A stretch of DNA of 64,000 nt, taken from the NCBI GenBank assembly GCA_046290435.1, contig JBKAGO010000045.1, positions 27,500 to 91,499 on the forward strand, written 5' to 3'. A program made the translations under genes and the position numbers. The DNA comes from CAVQUE01 sp046290435 (lineage in GTDB: Bacteria; Actinomycetota; Acidimicrobiia; Acidimicrobiales; UBA8592). How positions within the stretch are numbered: the stretch's first letter is position 1; each line of letters opens with the position of its first letter. The notes below the pieces were generated by a model. It did no database searches. It worked only from the letters and a program-made list of their open reading frames with translations, and was not told where the DNA came from. Below, in pieces: positions 32,502 to 40,665 of the stretch.

Positions 32502-33803
32502 ATGACTGCACGTGACATCGCTCCCGCCACCGGCCGCCTCGGGGTCCTCACCCCCGGTGTGGGCGCCGTGGCCTCCACCTTCATCGCCGGCGTGATCGCC
32601 GCCCGCCAGGGCATCAAGCCCCCCATCGGCTCGCTCACCCAGATGGCACACATCCGCCTGGGTACCAAGGAAGAGGGCCGCAATCCCCGCATCCGCGACT
32701 TCGTGCCCCTGGCCACCCTCGACGATCTCGTGTTCGGCGGATGGGACCCCATCTCTCCCAACGTGCTCGAGGCCGCGAAGACCTCCGGTGTCATCGAAGG
32801 CAGCGACCTCGCCGACATCTCCAGCGAGCTCGAGAGCATCGTGCCGATGGAGGCCGTGTTCGACCAGCGCTGGGTCTCGCGCCTCGACGGCGTTCGCGTC
32901 AAGGACATCCCCAACAAGTGGGACCAGGCCATGGCGCTCATGGCCGACATCGAGAGCTTCCGCACCGAGAACGACTGCGATCGCCTGGTGATGGTGTGGT
33001 GCGGCTCCACCGAGGCCTACCAGGAGCCGAGCGACGTCCACGCCACCGTCGAAGCATTCGAACAGGGCCTGCGCGACAACGACGACAACATCTCGCCCAG
33101 CCAGATCTACGCCTATGCGGCGCTGCAGTCCGACGTGCCCTTCGCCAATGGCGCGCCCAACCTGTCGGTCGATCTGCCCTGCATGATCGAGCTGTCCCAG
33201 TCCCGCGGCGTGCCCATCGCGGGCAAGGACTTCAAGACCGGCCAGACCCTGATGAAGACCATGCTCGCCCCCGGCTTCAAGGCCCGGATGCTCGGCATGC
33301 GCGGCTGGTACTCCACCAACATCCTGGGCAACCGAGACGGCGAGGTCCTCGACGACCCCGAGAACTTCAAGTCCAAGGAGGTGTCGAAGCTCGGTGTGCT
33401 CGACACCATCCTGCAGCCCGAGGTCTACCCCGACCTCTACGGCAACATCGACCACGTTGTGCGCATCAACTACTACCCGCCCCGCGGCGACAACAAGGAA
33501 GGCTGGGACGCCATCGACATCTTCGGGTGGCTCGGCTACCCGATGCAGATCAAGGTCGACTTCCTCTGCCGCGACTCCATCCTCGCCGCCCCGATCGTGT
33601 TGGATCTGGCGCTGTTCATGGACCTCGCGCACCGCGCCGGCGAGTCCGGTGTGCAGGAGTGGCTGAGCTTCTACCTCAAGGCGCCGCAGGCTGCAGGCGA
33701 GAGCCCGGCCGAGCACGACCTGTTCATCCAGCAGACCAAGCTGAAGAACACCCTGCGCGAATGGATGGGCGAACCCGCCGTCACCCACTCCGAAGCCGGC
33801 TAG
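32502..33803 (+). CDS. ino1: Inositol-3-phosphate synthase
   Basis: The 433-residue protein begins with the NAD-binding motif GVGAVASTFIAGVIAA and carries GKDFKTGQTLMKT and later INYYPPRGDNKEGWD and IFGWLG, all typical of myo-inositol-1-phosphate synthase, which turns glucose-6-phosphate into inositol-3-phosphate. The product feeds phosphatidylinositol and mycothiol in Actinobacteria. It is longer than the ~365-residue mycobacterial Ino1 and nearer to the longer deep-branching bacterial form. Divergent from lysR with an operator between them, then followed by a hairpin terminator. Confidence 0.88.
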   Translation: MTARDIAPATGRLGVLTPGVGAVASTFIAGVIAARQGIKPPIGSLTQMAHIRLGTKEEGRNPRIRDFVPLATLDDLVFGGWDPISPNVLEAAKTSGVIEGSDLADISSELESIVPMEAVFDQRWVSRLDGVRVKDIPNKWDQAMALMADIESFRTENDCDRLVMVWCGSTEAYQEPSDVHATVEAFEQGLRDNDDNISPSQIYAYAALQSDVPFANGAPNLSVDLPCMIELSQSRGVPIAGKDFKTGQTLMKTMLAPGFKARMLGMRGWYSTNILGNRDGEVLDDPENFKSKEVSKLGVLDTILQPEVYPDLYGNIDHVVRINYYPPRGDNKEGWDAIDIFGWLGYPMQIKVDFLCRDSILAAPIVLDLALFMDLAHRAGESGVQEWLSFYLKAPQAAGESPAEHDLFIQQTKLKNTLREWMGEPAVTHSEAG

Positions 33804-33810
33804 CGGGTAC

Positions 33811-33861
33811 CGAAATCCGGGACTCGTGCCGGAGATCTTCCGGCACGAGTCCCAGATTTCG
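33811..33861. terminator. 22-bp stem hairpin after ino1
   Basis: Left arm 33811-33832 and right arm 33840-33861 pair with one mismatch around AGATCTT. It follows the ino1 stop by 8 nt. The arms GAAATC-GGGACT and AGTCCCAGATTTC are shared with the hairpin at 24203-24249, so these belong to one dispersed family used as terminators. Confidence 0.75.
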
Positions 33862-33929
33862 ACGTCCGGTCGGCTCCCGTCCTTGCCGACGTGTTCCGTT
33901 GTGGCGTGTCGGTGCGCCAGACTGCTGCG

Positions 33930-34985
33930 ATGCAGCTGTTGACCCCCACCCGACTCGGCGATCTCGACCTGCGCACCCGGGTCGTGATGGCCCCGATGAC
34001 CCGGTCGCGCGCCGGCGACGCCGACGAACCCACCGACCTCGTCGTCGAGTACTACCGCCAGCGTGCCGGCGCCGGGATGATCATCAGCGAGGGCATCTAT
34101 CCCAGCGCCGACGGCAAGGGGTACGTCCGCACGCCCGGCCTGGTGACCGACGCTCAGATCGCCGGCTGGCGCCGGGTCACCGATGCCGTCCACGAGGCCG
34201 GCGGCACCATCGTCGCCCAGCTGATGCACTGTGGACGCATCGCCCACGCCGACAACAAGGATCCCGGCGCCCGCACCGTGGCGCCCTCGGCCATCCGCGC
34301 CGACGGCGCGATGTACACCGACACCGTTGGCATGGCCCCGTTCGACGAGCCGGTCGAGCTCACCACCGACGAGGTCGTCGCCACCATCGACGACTATCGC
34401 CACGCCGCCGCCAACGCCGTGGCAGCCGGTTTCGACGGCGTCGAGCTCCACGGCACCAGCGGATACCTGCCCGCCCAGTTCCTGTCGACGGGCACGAACC
34501 ACCGCACCGACCGCTACGGCGGGTCGGTCGAGAACCGGATCCGTTTCGTGGTCGAGACCCTCGAGGCGTTGGCCGCCGAGATCGGAGCGGCACGGGTCGG
34601 TCTACGGGTGTGCCCGGGCAATCCGTTCAACGACCTCCACGACGACGACCCCGCCGAGACCTTCACCGCGCTTTTCGGGGCCATCGAACCGATGGGCCTC
34701 GCCTACCTGCACGTGATCCGCATGGACGCCGGCGTCGACAACCTCGCGCTGGCCCGGAGCCACTCGAGCGCCCCGCTGATCGTCAACGACAGCTACGACG
34801 TCGCCGAGGCCGAGCGAGTCGTCGCCAGCGGGGCGGCGGCTGCGGTGTCGTTCGCCCGCGCCTACATCTCGAACCCCGACCTGGTCGAACGCATCCGCCA
34901 GGGCGTCGATCTGACCGCCTTCGACCGCAAGGCCCTCTACACCGTCGGCCCCGAGGGCTACACCGACTACCCGGCAGCGACATAG
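33930..34985 (+). CDS. Old Yellow Enzyme family NADH:flavin oxidoreductase
   Basis: The 351-residue FMN protein starts LLTPTRLGDLDLRTRVVMAPMTRSRA as in OYE/NemA, has AQLMHCGRIAH, and the active-site stretch ELHGTSGYLPAQFLS with RTDRYGGSVENR. The family reduces activated C=C bonds or nitro groups. The substrate-binding pair is usually His-x-x-Asn or His-x-x-His; here it reads His174-Gly-Thr-Ser177, while the proton-donor Tyr179 is kept. ATG at 33930 is preceded by CAGACT at 6 nt. A GGAA-GGGC hairpin follows the stop. Confidence 0.87.
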   Translation: MQLLTPTRLGDLDLRTRVVMAPMTRSRAGDADEPTDLVVEYYRQRAGAGMIISEGIYPSADGKGYVRTPGLVTDAQIAGWRRVTDAVHEAGGTIVAQLMHCGRIAHADNKDPGARTVAPSAIRADGAMYTDTVGMAPFDEPVELTTDEVVATIDDYRHAAANAVAAGFDGVELHGTSGYLPAQFLSTGTNHRTDRYGGSVENRIRFVVETLEALAAEIGAARVGLRVCPGNPFNDLHDDDPAETFTALFGAIEPMGLAYLHVIRMDAGVDNLALARSHSSAPLIVNDSYDVAEAERVVASGAAAAVSFARAYISNPDLVERIRQGVDLTAFDRKALYTVGPEGYTDYPAAT

Positions 34986-35009
34986 GAAAGGGCGGGGTCT
35001 GCCCTTCCT
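34984..35009 (+). terminator. Hairpin after the OYE gene
   Basis: AGGAAAGGGC (34984-34993) pairs with GCCCTTCCT (35001-35009) across GGGGTCT, with one bulged A. It overlaps the OYE stop codon region and may terminate its transcript. Confidence 0.4.
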
Positions 35010-35180
35010 GGTTCTGGAACCACCCGGCGCGGTGGCGGCGAGGCCGGGGAAGGGCAGGGGTCAAGTCGTACTTTCAACCAACTCGTGTCCATCGCGGCCC
35101 GGAGGCCGGTCGCCTCGGAGTTGGTGAAGTCGAGGTGGCCGCCGAGTGGTCGGCAGCCGGGCAGATCAGCTGGGAGCCGG
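34986..35180. other. Intergenic DNA with hairpins, no gene
   Basis: No gene is supported between the OYE gene and repeat array 2. The stretch holds the OYE hairpin, a GGTTC/GAACC mini-hairpin at 35010-35021 and the eroded 28-bp element. Confidence 0.5.
35057..35084. repeat. Solitary arm of the 28-bp inverted repeat
   Basis: These 28 bases are identical to the left arm at 15957-15984. A decayed copy of the opposite arm (GAGTTGGTGAAGTCG) lies at 35118-35132, so this looks like an eroded second copy of the same element. Confidence 0.75.
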
Positions 35181-35607
35181 TCGGCGCTTTCGCTTGTTCC
35201 GACGGGCGACGACCGGCGTTGGCGTGGTGGGTGCCGCAGCCGTCTCGGCGTCGCCGCTGCTGCGCAGCCCGCCGACGCCCGGCGACGGTGGCGACCGGGC
35301 AGCGGCGAGACGGGGCACGCGCAAGCTGGGTGTGAGACCAGGAGACGAGCCGGCCAGGAACAGGTGCCCCGGGCAGACACACATACGCGCAGGTCGGCGC
35401 TTTCGCTTGTTCCGAGACGGCGACGACCGGCGTTGGCGTGGTGGGTGCCCCCGAGCCGTCTCGGCGTTTCGCCGCTGCTGCGCAGCCCGCCGACACCGCC
35501 CGGCGACGTGGCGACCGGGCAGCGGCGAGACGGGGCCACGGAGCCCGCGCGCTGGGTGTGAGACCAGGAGACGAGCCGGGCCAGGAACACCGCGCCGGGC
35601 CAGGGGA
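35181..35607. repeat. Structured tandem repeat, array 2 (two ~213-bp units)
   Basis: Units start at 35181 and 35394. They share with array 1 the order: TCGGCG start, CGAGACGGC/GCCGTCTCG inverted repeat (35413-35421 with 35455-35463; the first arm is damaged in the first unit), small CGGCG hairpin, and the GCTGCTGCGCAGCCCGCCGAC block. Loop length of the small hairpin varies between copies while the stem is kept. The array ends exactly at the stop codon of the minus-strand amidohydrolase gene. Confidence 0.85.
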
Positions 35608-37365
35608 CTACGCGTCGGCGGGGATCTTGACGGTCTCGGTGTCGCGGCCGGAGCGGAACACGATGCCCGGCAGGTTCTCGGTGGCAACGCCCTCGACGAT
35701 GGTGGCGACGCCGTTGACGAACACGCGGCGGATGCCCTCGGCCTCGGCGAACAGGCGCCCGCTGCCGCCGGGGAGGTCCTCGACCATCACGACGTCGCCG
35801 GAGTTCACCGTGGCGGGGTCGAAGACGACGATGTCGGCGTGCCAGCCCTCGTGCAGCTCGCCGCGCTCGGTGAACCCGAACAGGCGTGCCGGCACCGAGG
35901 TCAGGTGCTGCACGGTCTCCTCGAGGGTGGTGAGCTTGCGCCCGTGCAGGGTGTCGTGGAGCCACGCCGTGGTGTAGGGCGCGCCCGACATGCGGTCCAG
36001 ATGGGCGCCGGCGTCGCTGCCGCCGATCATGACGTCGGGATGCTCCCAGGCTTCGCGGCGCATGTACCACGAGGCGGGGTCGTCGTCGGTCGGGCCGGGC
36101 CACAAGATGGTGCGCAACTCGTCGGCCACGACGATGTCGAGCAGCGCGTAGAAGTCGCGCACGCCGCGCTCGCGGGCGATGTCGGCGACGAGGCGGCCCT
36201 TGAGCCCGTCGTTGTCGGGCGAGAACGTGTCGCCGATGCGGTAGAGGCCCCAGCCGGTGAGGCGGCTGAACACGCCGGCCTCGGGCGAGGCTGCGGACTG
36301 TTCCATCTGCACCCGCACGGCCGGATCGCGCAGCTTCTCCATGCGCTCGGGGACCGGGAGGCCGAGGATCTCGCCCCAGCCGGGCAGCATGTTGAGCGCG
36401 CAGTAGGTGTTGAAGCTCATGTTCATGCCCACCAGCACCGGCATCGTGAGCGCAACGACACGGGCGCCGCGTTCGGTGCAGCGCTCGAGGGCCTCGAGCT
36501 GGCTGCGGTAGTCGTCGGGGCGCGCCGAGTCGACGGTCAGGACATTCCAGTTGAGGGGTCGACGTCCCGCCAGCGACATGTCGGCCATGAGCTCGACCTC
36601 GTCGTCGGTGAAGCCGTTGAGGCAGCCGTCGGATGCCCACTCGAGGGTGGTGCCCTCGTAGTCGGCGACCACGGCGCACAGCTCGAGGAGCTCGTCGACC
36701 GATGCGACCCGTGACGGCACGGGCTTCCCGGAGCCGTCGGAGTGCGTGTAGGCCCGGGTGGTCGAGAACCCCATGCCGCCGGCCTCGATGGACTCGATCA
36801 GCAGGCGCTTCATCTCGGCGACCTGTTCGGGGGTGGCCTGGGCCTCGGTGGCGTCATCGCCCATGACGGTGCGGCGCAGGGCGTTGTGGCCGACCATGGC
36901 GCCGACGTTGAGGGCGACGTTGCCGTCGAGGCGGGCCAGGTATTCGCCGAAGGTGCTCCAGGTCCAGTCGATGCCGTTCTCGAGCGCGGCCAGGGGCATG
37001 CCCTCGACTTTCACCATCATCTTGCGGATGTAGTCGCCGTCGTCGGGCGACCCGAGCGGCGCCAGCGTGAATCCGCAGTTGCCCATGACGACGCTGGTGA
37101 CGCCGTGCAGGTTCGACGGGGTTGCCCGCGGATCCCAGAACAGCTGGGCGTCGTAGTGGGTGTGCGGGTCGACGAAACCCGGGCAGACCACCAGGCCGGT
37201 GGCGTCGACGACGTCGGTGTCGCCACCGATGCGGTCGTCGGCGATCTCGCCGATGGCGACGATGCGGCCATCGGCGATGCCGATGTCGGCCACCCGAGCC
37301 GGGGCGCCGGTGCCGTCGACGACGGTTCCGCCCTTGATGACAGTGTCGAGCGTGGTGTCGGACAT
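35608..37365 (-). CDS. N-acyl-D-amino-acid deacylase-type amidohydrolase
   Basis: The 585-residue protein is a D-aminoacylase/dihydroorotase-like amidohydrolase: TLDTVIKGGTVVDGTG opens the beta-sandwich, CPGFVDPHTHYDAQLFWDP gives the HxH metal site, MGNCGFTLAPL is typical of D-aminoacylases, and MIGGSDAGAHLD supplies the catalytic Asp. It would release a D-amino acid or related amine from an acyl group in the cytoplasm. TAGGAT (minus strand, 37372-37377), 6 nt before the ATG, gives a leaderless start, with a CTGACG/CGTCAG palindrome over the -35 region. Confidence 0.88.
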   Translation of the reverse strand: MSDTTLDTVIKGGTVVDGTGAPARVADIGIADGRIVAIGEIADDRIGGDTDVVDATGLVVCPGFVDPHTHYDAQLFWDPRATPSNLHGVTSVVMGNCGFTLAPLGSPDDGDYIRKMMVKVEGMPLAALENGIDWTWSTFGEYLARLDGNVALNVGAMVGHNALRRTVMGDDATEAQATPEQVAEMKRLLIESIEAGGMGFSTTRAYTHSDGSGKPVPSRVASVDELLELCAVVADYEGTTLEWASDGCLNGFTDDEVELMADMSLAGRRPLNWNVLTVDSARPDDYRSQLEALERCTERGARVVALTMPVLVGMNMSFNTYCALNMLPGWGEILGLPVPERMEKLRDPAVRVQMEQSAASPEAGVFSRLTGWGLYRIGDTFSPDNDGLKGRLVADIARERGVRDFYALLDIVVADELRTILWPGPTDDDPASWYMRREAWEHPDVMIGGSDAGAHLDRMSGAPYTTAWLHDTLHGRKLTTLEETVQHLTSVPARLFGFTERGELHEGWHADIVVFDPATVNSGDVVMVEDLPGGSGRLFAEAEGIRRVFVNGVATIVEGVATENLPGIVFRSGRDTETVKIPADA

Positions 37366-37371
37366 GGCGTG

Positions 37372-37408
37372 ATCCTAGTTGACGAGGCCGTATCTGACGA
37401 CCCGTCAG
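37372..37408 (-). promoter_or_regulatory. Leaderless promoter and operator of the D-aminoacylase gene
   Basis: TAGGAT (37372-37377) ends 6 nt before the start codon. CTGACG (37394-37399) and CGTCAG (37403-37408) form a 6-bp inverted repeat where the -35 element should be. The half-site resembles the TCTGAC/GTCAGA operator before the importer gene at 6983. Confidence 0.5.
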
Positions 37409-37454
37409 TTCTCGGGGGCAGCACGAACGGTTGCGATTCGGTGGATCCGGATCT

Positions 37455-37548
37455 GGTGTCTTTCGCTCTGGTTCGCTGCGCTCACGGGCCGCTCGGGCCG
37501 CGGTGTCTCCCGCTCTGGTTCGCTGCGCTCACGGGCCGCTCGGGCCGC
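37455..37548. repeat. 47-bp tandem duplication
   Basis: Two near-identical 47-bp units, starting at 37455 and 37502 with GGTGTC and ending GGGCCGC, lie between the VOC and amidohydrolase genes. They differ at a few bases near the start. They may hold a GGCCGCTCGGGCCGC hairpin terminator duplicated in tandem. Confidence 0.75.
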
Positions 37549-37551
37549 GGG

Positions 37552-37992
37552 TCAGCGGGCGAAGACGTGGGTGTCGTCGGCGAAGGACTTGAACTCGAGG
37601 GCGTTGCCGCTCGGATCGAGCAGGAACATCGTCGACTGCTCGCCGACCTCGCCGACGAAACGGACGTGCGGCTCGATGACGAACTCCGTCCCGGCGCACA
37701 CCAGGCGATCGGCCATCGCGGTCCAGTCGTCCGGCTCGAGGAGCAGCCCGAAGTGCGGCACCGGCACGTCGTGGCCGTCCACGAGGTTCGTCGGATCGGC
37801 CCTGTGGTCGGCGTCAGCGGGTGAGCCCGCCACCAGATGGGCGACGATCTGGTGACCGAACAGGTCGAAGTCGACCCAGTCCGGTGCCGACCGGCCCTCG
37901 GGGCAGCCGAGCACGCCGCCGTAGAAGGCCCGGGCGGCGTCGAGGTCGTGGACCGGGAACGCCAGGTGGAAGCGGGGGCGCTGATCGGTCAC
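37552..37992 (-). CDS. VOC family protein, glyoxalase-like
   Basis: The 146-residue protein is a VOC module with RFHLAFPVHDLDAARAFYGGVLGC (first strand and helix), PHFGLLLEPDDW and FLLDPSGNALEFKSF (last metal-ligand Glu). The pattern is that of small glyoxalase/dioxygenase-like proteins common in marine Actinobacteria. GTG at 37992 is chosen because the longer frame would overlap the sulfatase gene. It lies 46 nt after the sulfatase gene and may be cotranscribed. Confidence 0.75.
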   Translation of the reverse strand: MTDQRPRFHLAFPVHDLDAARAFYGGVLGCPEGRSAPDWVDFDLFGHQIVAHLVAGSPADADHRADPTNLVDGHDVPVPHFGLLLEPDDWTAMADRLVCAGTEFVIEPHVRFVGEVGEQSTMFLLDPSGNALEFKSFADDTHVFAR

Positions 37993-38038
37993 GGGGCTCT
38001 GTTGTTCATCGTCGACCGCCGCTCGTGATGCACCGAGC

Positions 38039-39643
38039 TCACGGGGCACCGATGCCGAGGCGGGCGAACTGTTCGGACGGGGCATCGACGGCCGCGAGCG
38101 CGGTGCGCAGCAGGTCGATCATCTCGGCTTCGGACGCCTCGCCGACGCGGTTCTCGGCCTCGTCGGGGTCGACGGTCAGATCGTAGAGATGGTGTTGGCC
38201 GACGGTGCGGGCACCGCCCGCCCAGAACGGTGTGGGGTCGCCGGCCTCGTAGGGCTGGCGGATCACCGGGATCTGTGACCCCGGCATCGTGTCGAGCCAG
38301 GCCCGCTGATCGGGCGGGGGGAGCTCGGTGAACCCGGCGATGTGGGTGGGCATGGTCGACCAGCGGTTCGACCACATCGACAGCGGCAGGTTGTCGCCGT
38401 CGGCGGCACGGGCGTACTTGCGGCGGCCGTCGGTGACCTGCACCCAGCCGCCCCACACCCCGCCGATGGCCCAGTCACGCACCGAGTCGGCGTCGCCCGC
38501 CAGCACCGGGACGAGCGATCGGCCGTGGGTGCGGTGACCGACGGTGACGTCGTAGACGTCGGCGATCGTCGCGAAGAGGTCGACGTTGGTGGTGAGCGCA
38601 TCGCAGGTCCCGCCGCCGGGGCGACCGGGCCAGTGGATGAGCAGCGGAATGTGGCCCAGCGGCTCGTACTGGGGGACGCCGGGTTTGCCCCACACGTCAG
38701 TCCCCTCGCGGGTCTCGCCCAGGTAGTGGCCGTGGTCGGTGCAGACGATCAAGGCCGTGTCGTCCCACAGGCCGCGCTGGTCGAAGGCGTCGAGGATGGC
38801 GCCGAACCAGTGGTCGATCATCGACAGCTTGGATCCATAGTTGGCCCGCAGGTGCCGACCCTCGCCCTCGGTCATGTGGCCCTGGGCGATCACGCCGGTG
38901 CCGTAGGGCGGCCAGATGATCCAGTCGTCGTCCCACGGGCCGTCCTGGTAGCGGCCGGCCCAGGGCTCGGGGGTGTCGAAGGGTTCGTGGGGGTCGAACT
39001 CGTCGACGAAGCAGAACCAGCGGTCGTGGTGGGGAGTCGCCTCGGTGAGGAAGCGGGCGGCGTCGCGCATGGTCCGGGGGCCGGGGTAGTCGGCCTCCTC
39101 ACGGAAGAAGGTGCGGGCGCGGTCGTAGCCCCGGTCGAGGCCGTCGACGCCGAACACCTTCTCGAAGTACCAGCCACCGGGACGGGCGGGCATCGCCGGG
39201 CTGCCGATCCAGGAGGGGTCGGGATGGGTGCGCCACGGGTCGCCCTCGTGGCCGCGGACGTACTCCCAGCCGGAGAAGTCGGTGTGGTAGTTCTCGCCGC
39301 CGCTCTCGAACAGGTGGGGGTGATCGGTGGAGAGGTGGCTGACGACGCCGGCACCGGCCAGGGCCCGGGTGATGGGTTGTTCCCAGATCTCGATGGAGCC
39401 CCAGGGCTTCCAGAGGAAGTCGAGTGCGCCGCAGAGGATGTCGTGGCGGGCGGGCATGCAGGGGAGCGACCCGGTGACGTGGTTGGTGAATCGGGTGGCG
39501 CGCTCGGCGGCGAAGCGGTCGAGGTTGGGGGTGGCGAACTCGGTGCCGCCGTAGCTGCCGAGCATGTGCCGGTTGAGCGAGTCGAGCAGGACGACGCAGA
39601 CGTTGGTGGGCCCCGTGGGCTCAGGTCGAAGGTCGCGATCCAT
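38039..39643 (-). CDS. Sulfatase (alkaline-phosphatase superfamily)
   Basis: The 534-residue protein has a metal Asp in VVLLDSLNRHMLGSYGG and the formylglycine motif CxPxR as CMPAR (Cys62), then VCTDHGHYLGE near the second metal site. Mature enzymes need conversion of that Cys to formylglycine. There is no signal peptide, so it is likely cytoplasmic and acts on a small sulfate or phosphonate ester. The frame stays open 74 codons upstream through repeat DNA; the ATG at 39643 is chosen because CAGGAT lies 6 nt before it and homology begins there. Confidence 0.87.
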   Translation of the reverse strand: MDRDLRPEPTGPTNVCVVLLDSLNRHMLGSYGGTEFATPNLDRFAAERATRFTNHVTGSLPCMPARHDILCGALDFLWKPWGSIEIWEQPITRALAGAGVVSHLSTDHPHLFESGGENYHTDFSGWEYVRGHEGDPWRTHPDPSWIGSPAMPARPGGWYFEKVFGVDGLDRGYDRARTFFREEADYPGPRTMRDAARFLTEATPHHDRWFCFVDEFDPHEPFDTPEPWAGRYQDGPWDDDWIIWPPYGTGVIAQGHMTEGEGRHLRANYGSKLSMIDHWFGAILDAFDQRGLWDDTALIVCTDHGHYLGETREGTDVWGKPGVPQYEPLGHIPLLIHWPGRPGGGTCDALTTNVDLFATIADVYDVTVGHRTHGRSLVPVLAGDADSVRDWAIGGVWGGWVQVTDGRRKYARAADGDNLPLSMWSNRWSTMPTHIAGFTELPPPDQRAWLDTMPGSQIPVIRQPYEAGDPTPFWAGGARTVGQHHLYDLTVDPDEAENRVGEASEAEMIDLLRTALAAVDAPSEQFARLGIGAP

Positions 39644-39686
39644 CGGTGGATCCTGCCACGCCAGCCGCCGGTCCGGTCGGCCAAAC

Positions 39687-39861
39687 GTTCTGGCGCCGAG
39701 AATGGTTGCTCTGGCGACGTGTTTCGGCGCCGGTCTGGTTGGCCAGAGGTTCTGGCGCCGAGAATGGTTGCTCTGGCGACGTGTTTCGGCGCCGGAACCG
39801 TTGGCCTGGTCGGCCGTTGGCCTGGTCGGCCGTTGGCCTGGTCGGCCGTTGGCCTGGTCGG
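39687..39861. repeat. Hairpin tandem repeat (62-bp period, 2 copies) plus 16-bp repeat (4 copies)
   Basis: Two 47-bp copies (39687-39733, 39749-39795) each have TGGCGCCGA and TCGGCGCC near the ends, able to pair as a hairpin. They are spaced by a TTGGCC linker. Then CCGTTGGCCTGGTCGG repeats exactly four times (39798-39861). The same 62-bp pair recurs at 42379-42487. Confidence 0.9.
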
Positions 39862-39910
39862 CCACTGCGCCTGCCTGCCTGGATCGCTGGCTGCCGACGG
39901 GGACGCTGCG

Positions 39911-40558
39911 TCAGTCCCGCCAGGGTTCGTCGAGTTCCCAGTCGTAGCGGTAGCCCTCTTCCTCGCCGGGACGACGGCGTGGCTCGGCCAGTGCCCGGGC
40001 CACCAGGAAGCCGACGATGAAACCGAACAGGTGGCTCTCCCACGACAGGTCACCCTGGGGCACCAGTCCCGCCAGGCTCCCCGAATACAGGAAGACCGCG
40101 ATCAGTGCTCCCCCCAGGGCGGCGGGGCGTCGCTCGAACCACGCTGCGCCGAGCAGCGCCCCGAAATAGCCGAACACCACACCGCTCGCGCCGATGTGGT
40201 TGCCCGACCCGCCGAGCAGCCACACCAGGGCGCCGCCGGCGGCGATCGTGATCAGCGTGATCCGGGCCCAGTACGTGCGGCCCCGCGCCGCGATCAGCCC
40301 GCCCATCACCAGCAGGGGCACGGTGTTGGATGCCACGTGCCCGAAGCCCGAGTGCAGGAACGGCGCCCACACGATGCCGTCGATGCCGTCGACCTCGCGT
40401 GGGTGGATGCCGTTGCGTTGGAGGCGATCGTCCATCACCACCTGGTCGACGATCTCGATGATCCACGCCGCCACGACCGCGACGAGCAGCATCCCGAACC
40501 CGCTGCGGGCGAAGTCGCTCGCCCGGGCCTGCACGGTCGGTCGTTGCGGGACACCCAT
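39911..40558 (-). CDS. Rhomboid family intramembrane serine protease
   Basis: The 215-residue membrane protein has a rhomboid core: FLHSGFGHVASNTVPLLVMG with the HxxxN motif, the catalytic Ser in GASGVVFGYFGALLG, and the catalytic His in WESHLFGFIVGFLVA. It would cleave membrane-spanning segments of other proteins. About six helices are seen. The ATG at 40558 is preferred over a TTG at 40567 since the minus-strand TAGGTT (40566-40571) lies 7 nt before it, giving a leaderless start. Followed downstream by repeat DNA and the sulfatase gene. Confidence 0.88.
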   Translation of the reverse strand: MGVPQRPTVQARASDFARSGFGMLLVAVVAAWIIEIVDQVVMDDRLQRNGIHPREVDGIDGIVWAPFLHSGFGHVASNTVPLLVMGGLIAARGRTYWARITLITIAAGGALVWLLGGSGNHIGASGVVFGYFGALLGAAWFERRPAALGGALIAVFLYSGSLAGLVPQGDLSWESHLFGFIVGFLVARALAEPRRRPGEEEGYRYDWELDEPWRD

Positions 40559-40615
40559 GCAGATCAACCTACAGAGCGGCGGCCCGGCCGGAACCTCGGC
40601 CCGGCCGAGCGTGGC

Positions 40616-40665
40616 GCCGGTCGGACGCAGTGCCTACGAGACCGCTCGGATGCAGTGCCTACAGC
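40616..40665. repeat. 25-bp tandem duplication at the end of the SdpI-like gene
   Basis: Two 25-bp units with CGGA-GCAGTGCCTAC lie at 40616-40640 and 40641-40665, covering the stop codon of the SdpI-like gene and the gap to the rhomboid gene. They differ at a few positions. Confidence 0.6.

Noticed and set aside
38039..39865. Longer sulfatase starting at 39865
   Set aside because: The extra 74 codons are translated repeat DNA (GRPGQRPTRPTADQ-like) and have no ribosome site. The sulfatase fold begins at 39643.
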